From contig CAJUHJ010000006.1 in the NCBI GenBank assembly GCA_910586355.1, positions 66,617-130,616 of the forward strand: DNA of 64,000 nt, in the 5' to 3' direction. Positions 16,949 through 25,283 of the stretch are shown here, in pieces. Made by a program: the position numbers and the translations under genes. The notes below the pieces were generated by a model that had not been told where the DNA came from, did not search any database, and was given only the letters and a program-made list of their open reading frames with translations. Position 1 is the first letter of the stretch. The number at the start of each line of letters is the position of its first letter. The DNA is from an uncultured Lachnospiraceae bacterium (lineage in GTDB: Bacteria > Bacillota > Clostridia > Lachnospirales > Lachnospiraceae).

Positions 16949-17581
16949 ATGAAAAAGAAACTGATTGTATTACTGGGGATTTCATTATCATTATCCATTG
17001 CTGCATGCAGTGGAAAACTGAAACAGGTGGATAAGGAAGGAACGGGCAGCGCGGAGAATGTTTCTACTGAGGAAGTAAACGATTTGGAACCTACTGAGGA
17101 GTTACAAGAAACAGAAAAAAGCTCAGAGGAAGAGGCTTCTGCCCAGGAAGAAGAAACGATTTATAATATCGGAGAAACCATTGCGTTGGGGGACTGGGAA
17201 ATAACGGTTACAGGTATGCAGATTGTGGATTCTGTGTCATCGGGGGAGTATTTTGAATTTAGACCTGGTGAGGAAGGGGATAAATATGCTCAAATCACTG
17301 CAACGGTCAGCAATAAAGGAAAGAAGTCTGATCGGTTTTTGCCATCTTATGGCCTTGGGGGCGACGTCAGTGTAAAATTTGTGTATGGTGATGGATATGA
17401 ATTTTCTTCAACACAGTTAATTGCATATGAGAGAGAACTGCATGATGCGCGCATCAATCCGTTGTCATCACAGGAAGGAGAGATTTTCTTTGAAGTTCCA
17501 GAAATTGTTGCAAATTCAACAGATGAAATATTGATAAGATTTTCTTCTGGGTCTGATAGGGTGAGTATTAAAGTCAGATAA
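16949..17581 (+). CDS. Cargo lipoprotein with DUF4352-like domain inside the tail operon
   Basis: 210 residues. Signal peptide with lipobox SIAAC (Cys20), then an acidic low-complexity linker (about 35-70) and a C-terminal Ig-like domain (about 74-208) with IGETIALGDWEITVTGMQIV and YAQITATVSNKGKKSD, the DUF4352 pattern. It is not a structural tail protein; it sits between tube and assembly-chaperone genes as phage 'morons' do. Lipoproteins encoded by phages can block DNA injection, so protection of the producer against its own tail or against phages is a reasonable guess, not shown. It has its own candidate promoter and a regulatory inverted repeat. Confidence 0.72.
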   Translation: MKKKLIVLLGISLSLSIAACSGKLKQVDKEGTGSAENVSTEEVNDLEPTEELQETEKSSEEEASAQEEETIYNIGETIALGDWEITVTGMQIVDSVSSGEYFEFRPGEEGDKYAQITATVSNKGKKSDRFLPSYGLGGDVSVKFVYGDGYEFSSTQLIAYERELHDARINPLSSQEGEIFFEVPEIVANSTDEILIRFSSGSDRVSIKVR

Positions 17582-17596
17582 GGGGAGGAAGGTTTT

Positions 17597-17773
17597 ATGC
17601 TTTGGTGGATAAGTTTGGTATTTTCAATTATTATGACGTTTGGATCGCTTTTAGGTTATTTTTTGGATAAAAAAACAGAGTATTTCGTAATGATTCTGAT
17701 TTTTTGTCTGTTAGACATCCTATGTTTTAAGAAGTTTATGGATAAAATTAGCGGCAGGACAGCGATAGTGTAA
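17597..17773 (+). CDS. 58-residue two-helix membrane peptide, unknown
   Basis: ATG 17597 follows GGGGAGGAAGG and opens 58 codons ending TAA 17771-17773. Two hydrophobic stretches (about 2-22 with WWISLVFSIIMTFGSLLGYF, and 30-44 with FVMILIFCLLDILCF) separated by DKKTE give a hairpin-like membrane peptide with a basic tail. It is the second gene of the cargo cassette. An accessory immunity peptide or a small holin-like peptide is possible; nothing in the sequence decides. Confidence 0.6.
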   Translation: MLWWISLVFSIIMTFGSLLGYFLDKKTEYFVMILIFCLLDILCFKKFMDKISGRTAIV

Positions 17774-17778
17774 TTGTG

Positions 17779-18094
17779 ATGGAACGTGATTTTTTTAGAA
17801 TAAAAGGCGGGGGAAATGAATTTTGCCTAAGTAAAAATAAGATAACGGATATGTGCTTAAAAACAGATGTTGAAATTGAAAGGCAATATGTGTCCGGCGC
17901 TGGCGGCGCAGTTGCCGGAGCAATCGTAGTTGGGGCATTGGGAGCTATTTTTTACATACCGTTCAGAGGATGAGATTAATTATATTAGCTTTGAGATTTC
18001 ACAATCCGACTATGTGGGGAAAGCATGGAAAAGGTCAAGAGAATTGCGTAACCAGATTGCAAAAAATTCCCCAAATCAAATAGTTGAATTATAA
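17779..18094 (+). pseudogene. Frame-disrupted small membrane protein gene in the cargo cassette
   Basis: The first frame (ATG 17779 to TGA 17973) encodes 64 residues with FRIKGGGNEFCLSKNKITDM and a glycine-rich membrane segment GAGGAVAGAIVVGALGAIFY. Immediately after, a second frame (17969-18094) continues without a start codon as DEINYISFEISQSDYVGKAW and ends QIAKNSPNQIVEL. The two together look like one protein split by a small deletion or frameshift. Absence of an RBS or start for the second part supports decay. If recoding occurs, one longer protein could still be made, but no slippery heptamer is visible. Confidence 0.55.
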
Positions 18095-18113
18095 AAGAAA
18101 CAGCGTGATATTT

Positions 18114-18141
18114 AGAGAGCTTGGCAACAGGCTCTCTTTTT
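18114..18141 (+). terminator. Hairpin copy 1 of a three-copy family (after cargo, before tail chaperone)
   Basis: AGAGAGCTT (18114-18122), loop GGCAAC, AGGCTCTCT (18129-18137), then TTTT. Terminator-like, but it stands before essential tail genes that have no separate strong promoter. Confidence 0.7.
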
Positions 18142-18171
18142 GTATACAAAAAAGAAAGAGAGGATAAGAAT

Positions 18172-18603
18172 ATGTCAAAATTTTCACAATTTATGAAAGC
18201 AAATAAAATTGCAAAGGAGAATGGGAAATATGCCCCAACAAAAAGTTTAGTAGACAGCGAAGGAAAACCATTGGAATGGGAGTTTAAGCATATTTCGTCA
18301 AAAGAGAATGAGGAATTACGAGAATCCTGTACATATGAAGTTCAGGTGAAAGGAAAGCCAAATTTATTCCGGCCGAAATTGAACAGTTCAAAATACTTGT
18401 CAATGATGATTACTTCGTCCGTAGTATATCCAGATTTATATAATGCAGATCTGCAGGATTCTTATGGGGTAAAAACACCTGAAGACTTATTGTTTGCAAT
18501 GGTAGACGATCCAGGTGAATATAATTCGTTAGGAGAGTGGATTCAGCAGTTCCAGGGCTTTACAAAGAGTCTGGATGAAAAGGTGGATGAAGCAAAAAAC
18601 TAA
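18172..18603 (+). CDS. Tail assembly chaperone, short form (XkdN-like)
   Basis: 143 residues. Start ATG 18172 follows GAGAGGA; an upstream in-frame start lies in the hairpin. The sequence MSKFSQFMKANKIAKENGKY, PLEWEFKHISSKENEELRES and YGVKTPEDLLFAMVDDPGEY follows the XkdN-type pattern of tail assembly chaperones, which coat the tape measure protein during tube growth. The gene ends at TAA 18601-18603, straight after a slippery heptamer that yields a longer product. Confidence 0.88.
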   Translation: MSKFSQFMKANKIAKENGKYAPTKSLVDSEGKPLEWEFKHISSKENEELRESCTYEVQVKGKPNLFRPKLNSSKYLSMMITSSVVYPDLYNADLQDSYGVKTPEDLLFAMVDDPGEYNSLGEWIQQFQGFTKSLDEKVDEAKN

Positions 18604-18794
18604 TAACAGAAGGGGATGCGGAAGCAAATTATGCTTACTATGCCCTTCTGAAACTGCATATCCTGCCGTCTGTTTTTCTGGAGATGGACGAACAGGAGAA
18701 ATCTTTTGTGATTGCATGTATCCAGTTGAAAGTGGAACAGGATAAAAAAGAAGAGAAAAAAATAAAATCAAATTCCAGAAGGAGAGGACGGTGA
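18172..18794 (+). CDS. Tail assembly chaperone, -1 frameshift product (gpGT-like)
   Basis: The short frame ends GCA AAA AAC TAA. A AAA AAC (18594-18600) is a canonical -1 slippery heptamer in the correct phase. After slipping, reading continues from CTA (18600) as LITEGDAEANYAYYALLKLH, ILPSVFLEMDEQEKSFVIAC and so on to TGA 18792-18794, giving 207 residues. The second frame has no start of its own and ends just before the tape measure gene, the position where lambda-like G/GT frameshifting is known. The extension is the part expected to recruit the tape measure. Confidence 0.85.
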
Positions 18795-18798
18795 TAGT

Positions 18799-21630
18799 AT
18801 GGGAGGTGTCTGTACAGCAATGGAACTTCAAGACAACGTTAGTAGTGTGCTGTACAATATGTGTGGAGCGGTGAATTTGGCAATTGGCTCTATGTTGTGT
18901 ATGCAGACTGCAATGGAAGAAGCAAAAAATCAGATTGAGTATACAACAACAGCGCTTAATGAAATGAATGAAGCAATTCAGAATATGCCTTCCCCACAAA
19001 TTCAGCCGCAGAATCAAGAAGCAGTACAGTGGCAGTCGGATACACTCCCTGTGTTTGACGGAAGCGGCATGGAGAGGTACAGACAGGAGATTCAGAGCGC
19101 AAACGATATGGCGCAGAGGTTAAGCGATACGCAGAACTTGCTTGTAATACAGGCGCTTAATATGGATATCATGTCACCCGAAGCATTTCAGGATATAAAC
19201 AGCCTTGCAGTCCGTATTGATTATCTGAAGGATAAAGTTCAGTCGATTTCGAATAATTCAGTCGATATGGGAACGGATGCGGCAAACGGAGAACTGGAAG
19301 AGCTTCGTATGCATCTGGACAGGGCAATGCAGGAGCAGGAAGAGCTAAATTCTGCCATGGAAAGCGGGGACCTTAGCGCTGTCAACAGCGCATATTTGAG
19401 GCTGTCACAGACAGTTGGCGATACAGAGCGGCATATTCGGGATAATATTAATGAACAGGAAAAGTTTAACCAGGAGGTTAGCGGCGGTGTTTCCATTGTA
19501 GGAAAGATGATAGAAGGCATAAAAGGAATTCATCCGGTACAGATGGCTATTGACGGGATGGAAAAAGCAATTGGGTTTTCGGATGACATTACACAAGCAA
19601 TGTCAAAATTACAGTCAATGAACGATGGCGCGCAGACAACACAGCAATTGTTTGATATGATTAGCGCGTCATCGAAAGAAACACATAGTTCTGTTTTGTC
19701 AAATGTGGATGCAATTGCTGCAATGGCGGCAAATGCAGGAGATGCGTTTGTCAGCAATGAAGAATTGATTGCTTTTATGGAACAGGCGAATAAGCAGTTT
19801 GCCATTGGCGGCATGTCGGCTGAGGACCAGCAAAACGCATTGGAGCAGTTAGGCCAGGCAATGAGCGCTGGAACATTGTATGGTGAGGAGTTAAATTCTA
19901 TTTTAAATGTTATGCCGAATATTGCAGGGGCGATTGAGCAGAGCATGGGTTGGGCGGAAGGTTCCCTGGAATCCTATGCGGAACAGGGCATGGTTACAGC
20001 GGACGTGGTAAAAGCAGCTATGTTTCAGATGGCCGGGCAGACAAATGAAGCATTTGGCAGTATTCCGGTTACATTTTCACAGATTTTGGGGGATATTCAA
20101 AACGCTGCTTTAATTGCTTTTCAGCCTGTTTTGCAGAGATTAAATGAGATTGCAAATAGTGAAGCATTCCAATCGTTAGTAGATACGGCGATTCAGGGAC
20201 TTGAAATGATTGCAAATAGCGAAGCGTTGCAAAATTTTGTCAGTGAAATAGAAACCATGCTTGATACATTAAACCAAAGCGGCTTTTTCGAAGGACTTGT
20301 AAATGGAGTGGTGATTGCATTTGGGTTCTTGATAAATATTGCGACGATAGCAGTTGATTTGTTTGGCAGTGTAGCAGGGTTTATAGCGGAAAACTGGGGT
20401 ATGATTTCGCCTATTATTTTTGGAGTAGTAATGGCAGTTCAGTTTTTAATAAATGTTTTGACCCTTGTAATTGATTTGGCTGGAAATATAGCGGGATTTA
20501 TAGCGGAAAATTGGTCTGTTATTGCGCCTGTTATTTATGGAATTGTAGCGGCTTTGGCAGTTTATTATTTTTGGATGGGGCTGCTTAATGTGATTACTGG
20601 TTTGGCGAAGTTGGCAACAATGGCCTTTTCAATTGCTCAAAATTTTTTAAACGCTGTGATGAGTATGAATCCAGTTATGCTGATTGTTCTTGGAGTGATA
20701 TTGCTTATTTCTGTTATTTACGCTGTTTGTGCTGCAATAGCAAAAGCAACAGGCGCAGCGGGCAGCGGCATTGGAATCATTCTTGGAAGTTTGTTTGTGG
20801 TAGGTGCGGCTTTAAAAAATGTAGGATTATTTGTAGCGAACATTGCACTTGGAATTTGGAATGCATTGGGAGCTTTATGTGAAAATATAAAGATAGCATT
20901 CAAAAATGCGATTGCATCTGTAAAATCATGGTTTTACGGCTTGCTGTCAACAGCATTAACGACAGTAGCGGGAATTTGTGAAGCTTTAAATAAATTGCCA
21001 TTTGTAGAGTTTGATTATTCTGGTGTTCAGGATGCTGCGGATGATTATGCGGCTAAGGCAGCAGCGGAAAAAAATAGTAAAGAGGATTATAAAGATGTTG
21101 CGGCTGCGTTTAATAATGGGTTTAATACATATAATGCGTTTGGCGAGAACTGGGCGTCCGATGCATTTAAAGATGGAGCTGCTGCAGGCGATGCACTCGC
21201 CGAAAAGGTATCAGGAATTTTTTCTGATATTGGGGAAGATTCTAAAAATATGGAGCAGATGAAAAATCTAAATGAAACATATAATAACTCAAATGGCGGT
21301 GCAGGTATGGGTGGAACAGGACAAGGGTCAGGCGCAGGACAGGGGGTAGGCATAGGGCCGGCGCCCCAGATAGCCCAAAATACCGGCCAAACTGCCGCCA
21401 ACACAGCAGTAATGGCGGATTCTCTTGATATTTCTAATGAACAGTTGAAGTATCTGAGGGATGTGGCGGAAAGAGATATAGTAAACCGCTTTACAACAGC
21501 AAGTATAAAAGTTGAGATGACAAACAACAATAATGTAAATTCGAAAATGGATTTAGATGGAATTGTGCACGGCCTGACCACGGCAGTTGGGGATGCAATG
21601 TATAAAATGTCTGAAAAGGTTCATACCTGA
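18799..21630 (+). CDS. Tail tape measure protein
   Basis: 943 residues. N-terminal about 400 residues are helical, with the tape-measure core around 230-430 (DDITQAMSKLQSMNDGAQTT; EELNSILNVMPNIAGAIEQS; GMVTADVVKAAMFQMAGQTN). Residues about 500-720 hold several hydrophobic segments with a near-repeat (GSVAGFIAENWGMISPIIFG and GNIAGFIAENWSVIAPVIYG), likely able to enter membrane on ejection. The C-terminus is glycine/glutamine-rich. Length sets tail length; the family rule of about 0.15 nm per residue gives a tail near 140 nm. It directly follows the frameshifting chaperone. Confidence 0.93.
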   Translation: MGGVCTAMELQDNVSSVLYNMCGAVNLAIGSMLCMQTAMEEAKNQIEYTTTALNEMNEAIQNMPSPQIQPQNQEAVQWQSDTLPVFDGSGMERYRQEIQSANDMAQRLSDTQNLLVIQALNMDIMSPEAFQDINSLAVRIDYLKDKVQSISNNSVDMGTDAANGELEELRMHLDRAMQEQEELNSAMESGDLSAVNSAYLRLSQTVGDTERHIRDNINEQEKFNQEVSGGVSIVGKMIEGIKGIHPVQMAIDGMEKAIGFSDDITQAMSKLQSMNDGAQTTQQLFDMISASSKETHSSVLSNVDAIAAMAANAGDAFVSNEELIAFMEQANKQFAIGGMSAEDQQNALEQLGQAMSAGTLYGEELNSILNVMPNIAGAIEQSMGWAEGSLESYAEQGMVTADVVKAAMFQMAGQTNEAFGSIPVTFSQILGDIQNAALIAFQPVLQRLNEIANSEAFQSLVDTAIQGLEMIANSEALQNFVSEIETMLDTLNQSGFFEGLVNGVVIAFGFLINIATIAVDLFGSVAGFIAENWGMISPIIFGVVMAVQFLINVLTLVIDLAGNIAGFIAENWSVIAPVIYGIVAALAVYYFWMGLLNVITGLAKLATMAFSIAQNFLNAVMSMNPVMLIVLGVILLISVIYAVCAAIAKATGAAGSGIGIILGSLFVVGAALKNVGLFVANIALGIWNALGALCENIKIAFKNAIASVKSWFYGLLSTALTTVAGICEALNKLPFVEFDYSGVQDAADDYAAKAAAEKNSKEDYKDVAAAFNNGFNTYNAFGENWASDAFKDGAAAGDALAEKVSGIFSDIGEDSKNMEQMKNLNETYNNSNGGAGMGGTGQGSGAGQGVGIGPAPQIAQNTGQTAANTAVMADSLDISNEQLKYLRDVAERDIVNRFTTASIKVEMTNNNNVNSKMDLDGIVHGLTTAVGDAMYKMSEKVHT

Positions 21631-21640
21631 AAATAAACAA

Positions 21641-21678
21641 TGGAAAAAGAGAGTTTGGGAACAAGCTCTCTTTTTCCA
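21641..21678 (+). terminator. Hairpin copy 2 of the three-copy family (after tape measure)
   Basis: A 16-bp arm pair (21641-21656 with 21663-21678, one G-U) around loop GGGAAC, containing AGAGAGTTT/AAGCTCTCTTTTT. Same design as the hairpins at 18114 and 27672. Confidence 0.7.
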
Positions 21679-21746
21679 TGCTCTTGGAGGAGTATACAGA
21701 TGCGTCTTAAAAGCAGCAGAGGAATGTGAAATCAGGAGGAAATTTA

Positions 21747-22592
21747 ATGAAAATAGGAGAGATTAGGCCAATAGAACAGAATGATTTTTTGATAAAAGAA
21801 TTAAAAAAGCAAAAAGAAAAGCAACAAGAAAAGGAACAAAACGGCGGAAAAAAGGGGTATACGTTTATAATTGATGGGATGAAACTTCCTGTGACTCCGG
21901 AAAAACTGACTGTAAAAATCGGTAATAGCAACAAGACGTATACACTGATGAACGACGGAGAAATCAATATATTAAAGACGCCGGGACTGACAGAGATTGA
22001 ATTTGAAGCCTTGCTCCCGAATGTGGAATACAGCTTTGCAGAATACGAAAATGGGTTCAAAAATGCAAAAGCATATTTGAATAAACTGGAAAAACTGAAA
22101 AAAAAGAAAAAGAAATTTCAGTTTATGGTATCCAGGGCGCTTCCAAATGGAAATCATCTTTTTGACACAAATATGAAATGTTCCCTGGAAGAATATACGA
22201 TTACAGAAGATGCTTCAAATATGGGCATGGATGTGCTTGTTTCTGTTTCCTTAAAACAGTATCGTAAATATGGCGTAAAGAAATGCAAGGTAAAAAAGAA
22301 AAAACAGGTAAATATCCAAAAACTGAGAGAATCAAAAGAAATTCATATTGAAAATGAAGATGGGGAGGCGGTGATTCTTCTCAACGGATGTTATGTAATA
22401 AAGCTGAAAAAGGCAATGACAGTCTATAATCTTGCAAAAAAAGTTTATGGGCATGGAGATTTATACAAAGTCATTGCAAAAGCAAATGCAAAACCTGCTT
22501 CTTTAAGAGGAGAGAAGCCTGTTTTATGGAAAAAATCAAAGAAATTAAAAAAAGGACAAAAGGTAAACATACCAGATACTTATTACCGTTAG
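21747..22592 (+). CDS. LysM-domain baseplate protein (XkdP-like)
   Basis: 281 residues. Start ATG 21747 lies 6 nt after AGGAGGA. The N-terminal half carries the XkdP pattern (YTFIIDGMKLPVTPEKLTVK; YTLMNDGEINILKTPGLTEI), and the C-terminus (about 220-280) is a LysM domain (YVIKLKKAMTVYNLAKKVYG and KLKKGQKVNIPDTYY). XkdP-type proteins join tube to baseplate hub and their LysM binds glycan. It opens the baseplate module. Confidence 0.87.
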   Translation: MKIGEIRPIEQNDFLIKELKKQKEKQQEKEQNGGKKGYTFIIDGMKLPVTPEKLTVKIGNSNKTYTLMNDGEINILKTPGLTEIEFEALLPNVEYSFAEYENGFKNAKAYLNKLEKLKKKKKKFQFMVSRALPNGNHLFDTNMKCSLEEYTITEDASNMGMDVLVSVSLKQYRKYGVKKCKVKKKKQVNIQKLRESKEIHIENEDGEAVILLNGCYVIKLKKAMTVYNLAKKVYGHGDLYKVIAKANAKPASLRGEKPVLWKKSKKLKKGQKVNIPDTYYR

Positions 22593-22595
22593 GAG

Positions 22596-23564
22596 TTGAT
22601 AACAATAGATTCAGAGTTGATTATACAAAACGGAAAAAAATATTACTGTCCTGCAGTCCTTGAAGGGATTGAATGGAGTACGGAGCGCATTGGAGCTCCG
22701 GGACAGCTGACGTTTAAAATATTGGAAGATAAAAAATTGAAAATTTCAGAAGGAAATGCAGTAAGGTTTAAGTATAAAGGAAAAAAAGTATTTTATGGGT
22801 TTATTTTTTCCAGACAGACCGACGGTGGGGGCGAAATATCAGTGACCGCATACGACCAGCTCAGATACTTGAAAAATAAAGAGACTTATGTATATGAGAA
22901 TAAGACGCTGACAGAAGTTGTTAAAAAAATAATTACAGATTTTTCCCTTAGGGAAGGAAGGTTGGAAGATACAAAATATAAAATCCCATCCAGGGTTGAA
23001 GATAATCAGACGTTGTTTGATATTATTGCAAATGCACAGGATATTACAATGATGAATAAAGGGAAAATGTATGTCCTCTATGATGACTTTGGAAAAATTG
23101 CGTTAAAGGACATTTCGAACATGAAAGTGGATATTGTCATAGATAAAACCACGGGACAGAAATACAATTATTCATCCAGTATTGATTCAGAGACGTACAA
23201 TCAGATTAAACTCTATTATGATAACAAAGAGACGAAAGAAAGAGAAATTTATATTGCAAAAAGTACAAAGAATATCAATTCATGGGGTGTTCTGCAATAT
23301 TATGAAAAACTGCAGGACGGCGAAAATGGACAAGTAAAAGCAGATACATTATTGAAATTGTACAACGCAAGAAAAAAGACATTAAACATTACAAAAGCAA
23401 TTGGGGATTACAGAGTCCGCGCTGGTTCTATGGTGGTCGTATCCCTTGTTTTGGACAATAAAAAAGTCCTTTCGTACATGTTGGTAGAAAAATGTAAGCA
23501 CATATACAACGACCGCGAGCATTGGATGGATTTGACGTTAAGGGGAGGAGATTTCAGTGTATGA
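22596..23564 (+). CDS. Baseplate hub protein (XkdQ-like)
   Basis: 322 residues with the XkdQ/gp27-like hub pattern: APGQLTFKILEDKKLKISEG, VRFKYKGKKVFYGFIFSRQT, ITVTAYDQLRYLKNKETYVY-like stretch (actual ISVTAYDQLRYLKN), and the closing MLVEKCKHIYNDREHWMDLT. The hub forms the trimeric core on which the spike sits. The start is uncertain: TTG 22596 follows GGAG with almost no spacing; TTG 22617 is an in-frame alternative. It overlaps the next gene by 8 nt. Confidence 0.85.
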   Translation: MITIDSELIIQNGKKYYCPAVLEGIEWSTERIGAPGQLTFKILEDKKLKISEGNAVRFKYKGKKVFYGFIFSRQTDGGGEISVTAYDQLRYLKNKETYVYENKTLTEVVKKIITDFSLREGRLEDTKYKIPSRVEDNQTLFDIIANAQDITMMNKGKMYVLYDDFGKIALKDISNMKVDIVIDKTTGQKYNYSSSIDSETYNQIKLYYDNKETKEREIYIAKSTKNINSWGVLQYYEKLQDGENGQVKADTLLKLYNARKKTLNITKAIGDYRVRAGSMVVVSLVLDNKKVLSYMLVEKCKHIYNDREHWMDLTLRGGDFSV

Positions 23565-23814
23565 TGCAAAAGATTTATTAAAAATTATGAAACAGGCGGC
23601 GACAGAAGCAGTCAACGCTTCTAATCCAGTTGCAGTTTGCATGGGTAATGTAAAATCAGTTTCACCATTAAAAATAAAGTTGGGACAAAAACTTATGCTG
23701 TCAGAAAAACAACTGATAAAATGCAAAGAGATTGGGAATTTAAAGGAACAGGATAATGTTGTGCTGCTTCGGCAGCAGGGCGGCCAGAAATATATTATAC
23801 TGGGGGTGTTTTAA
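23557..23814 (+). CDS. DUF2577 baseplate protein (XkdR-like)
   Basis: 85 residues; GTG start 23557 follows GGAGGAG. The pattern NPVAVCMGNVKSVSPLKIKL ending in VVLLRQQGGQKYIILGVF is that of DUF2577 (XkdR), an OB-fold-like small protein thought to plug or extend the hub. Last base overlaps the next start. Confidence 0.85.
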   Translation: MYDAKDLLKIMKQAATEAVNASNPVAVCMGNVKSVSPLKIKLGQKLMLSEKQLIKCKEIGNLKEQDNVVLLRQQGGQKYIILGVF

Positions 23815-24218
23815 TGCTGCCGGAACTGGATATAGATTTATCAGAAGATTATGAAGAAGAGGAAGAGCCGTCTAAAGCATGGAAACTGGATACGGTCAGC
23901 GGACATATCAGGGGCACAGTGGACGGCATTGAGGCAGTGCAGCAGGCGGTTTACTGTATCTTGAATACAGAGAGGTATGAGACGCTGATTTATTCCTGGG
24001 ATTATGGCGTGGAATTTATGGATTTGTTTGGCAAACCGCTGAGTTATGTTATGCCGGAACTGATACGCAGGGTGGAAGAAGCCTTAGAACAGGACGACCG
24101 TATCTCAGGGGTTAGTGATTTTATATTTGACAGAAGCAAAAAAGGCGTTGTAGGAATGGCATTTATCGTCCATACGGTGTATGGCGAAATATACGCAGAA
24201 AAAGAGGTTGATGTATAA
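23814..24218 (+). CDS. DUF2634 baseplate wedge protein (XkdS-like)
   Basis: 134 residues. Acidic start, then the gp25/DUF2634 pattern: GHIRGTVDGIEAVQQAVYCI, RYETLIYSWDYGVEFMDLFG and FDRSKKGVVGMAFIVHTVYG. gp25-like proteins connect wedges to the sheath and start sheath assembly. The stop TAA directly abuts the ATG of the baseplate J gene. Confidence 0.9.
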   Translation: MLPELDIDLSEDYEEEEEPSKAWKLDTVSGHIRGTVDGIEAVQQAVYCILNTERYETLIYSWDYGVEFMDLFGKPLSYVMPELIRRVEEALEQDDRISGVSDFIFDRSKKGVVGMAFIVHTVYGEIYAEKEVDV

Positions 24219-25283
24219 ATGTTTGAAGAAGTTACGTTTGAAACAGTTTTGGATCGGATGTTAGACCGTATTGACGACACGTATGATAAAAGAGAGAGCA
24301 GTCCAATTTATGCTGCTTTAGCGCCGGCAGCATTGGAGATTGTAAATATCTATGCAGCGTTAGGCGACATGATGGAGGAATCTTTTGCGGATACCGCATC
24401 TCGTGAATATCTGGTACGGTTAGCCGCATCCAGAGGAATGGTTCCAAAGGAAGCGACAAAAGCGATTTTGCTGGCGGAAGTTCTTCCGGCTGAAATGGAA
24501 CTGGAACGGGATATGGAATTTACATCTGAAGAAAGTATATACAGAGTGCTTGATAAAATAGGAGATGGAGCATATCGTCTGGAGTGTAAAGAAGCCGGAG
24601 AAGTTGGGAATTTATACACGGGTCAGATTCTTCCGGTAGACTATATCGCGGGCTTGGAATCAGCAGTCATAAAAGAAGTTTTGGTTTATGGGGAAGAAGA
24701 GGAAGAGACGGAACGTTTTCGCAGACGGTATCTGGATTCATTTGAGGCGGATGAATTTGGAGGGAATAAAAATGAGTATAAAAACAGGACTCTGATGCAA
24801 AAAGGCGTGGGCGCAGTAAAAGTTGTTCCAGTCTGGAACGGGCCTGGGACAGTGAGGCTTGTTATTTTAGGGAAAGATTTTTCAAAAGCCTCGGAAAGCC
24901 TGTTAAAAGAAGTGCAGGACGTTTTTGACCCGGAAAAAAACGGAATGGGAGATGGACTTGCGCCGATTGGACATGTTGTTACAGTGGATACAGTGGAAGA
25001 AGTTCCGGTAACTATTTCGGCAGATATTACATTTGACAATGGTTATGATTGGGATACTTGCAGGGAAGGCGCCCAATCTGCGCTTGAGGCTTATTTTAAG
25101 GATATGAAAAAGCAGTGGAGCGAACAAGAAACCTTAACTGTCCGGATTAGCGGTATGAATGTTGCGCTTTTGTCTGTACAAGGTATTGTAGATATAGGAA
25201 ATACGAAGCTAAACGGCGCCGGAAGCAACTTGTCAGTCGGCCCATATGAAATTCCGGTATTTGGAGGTGTGGATTGTGGATGA
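24219..25283 (+). CDS. Baseplate J-like wedge protein (XkdT-like)
   Basis: 354 residues with the baseplate_J pattern: RESSPIYAALAPAALEIVNI, FADTASREYLVRLAASRGMV, ERFRRRYLDSFEADEFGGNK and GAVKVVPVWNGPGTVRLVIL. gpJ/gp6-like proteins form the wedge ring that transmits the contraction signal. The 3' end overlaps the XkdU-like gene by 8 nt. Confidence 0.93.
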   Translation: MFEEVTFETVLDRMLDRIDDTYDKRESSPIYAALAPAALEIVNIYAALGDMMEESFADTASREYLVRLAASRGMVPKEATKAILLAEVLPAEMELERDMEFTSEESIYRVLDKIGDGAYRLECKEAGEVGNLYTGQILPVDYIAGLESAVIKEVLVYGEEEEETERFRRRYLDSFEADEFGGNKNEYKNRTLMQKGVGAVKVVPVWNGPGTVRLVILGKDFSKASESLLKEVQDVFDPEKNGMGDGLAPIGHVVTVDTVEEVPVTISADITFDNGYDWDTCREGAQSALEAYFKDMKKQWSEQETLTVRISGMNVALLSVQGIVDIGNTKLNGAGSNLSVGPYEIPVFGGVDCG

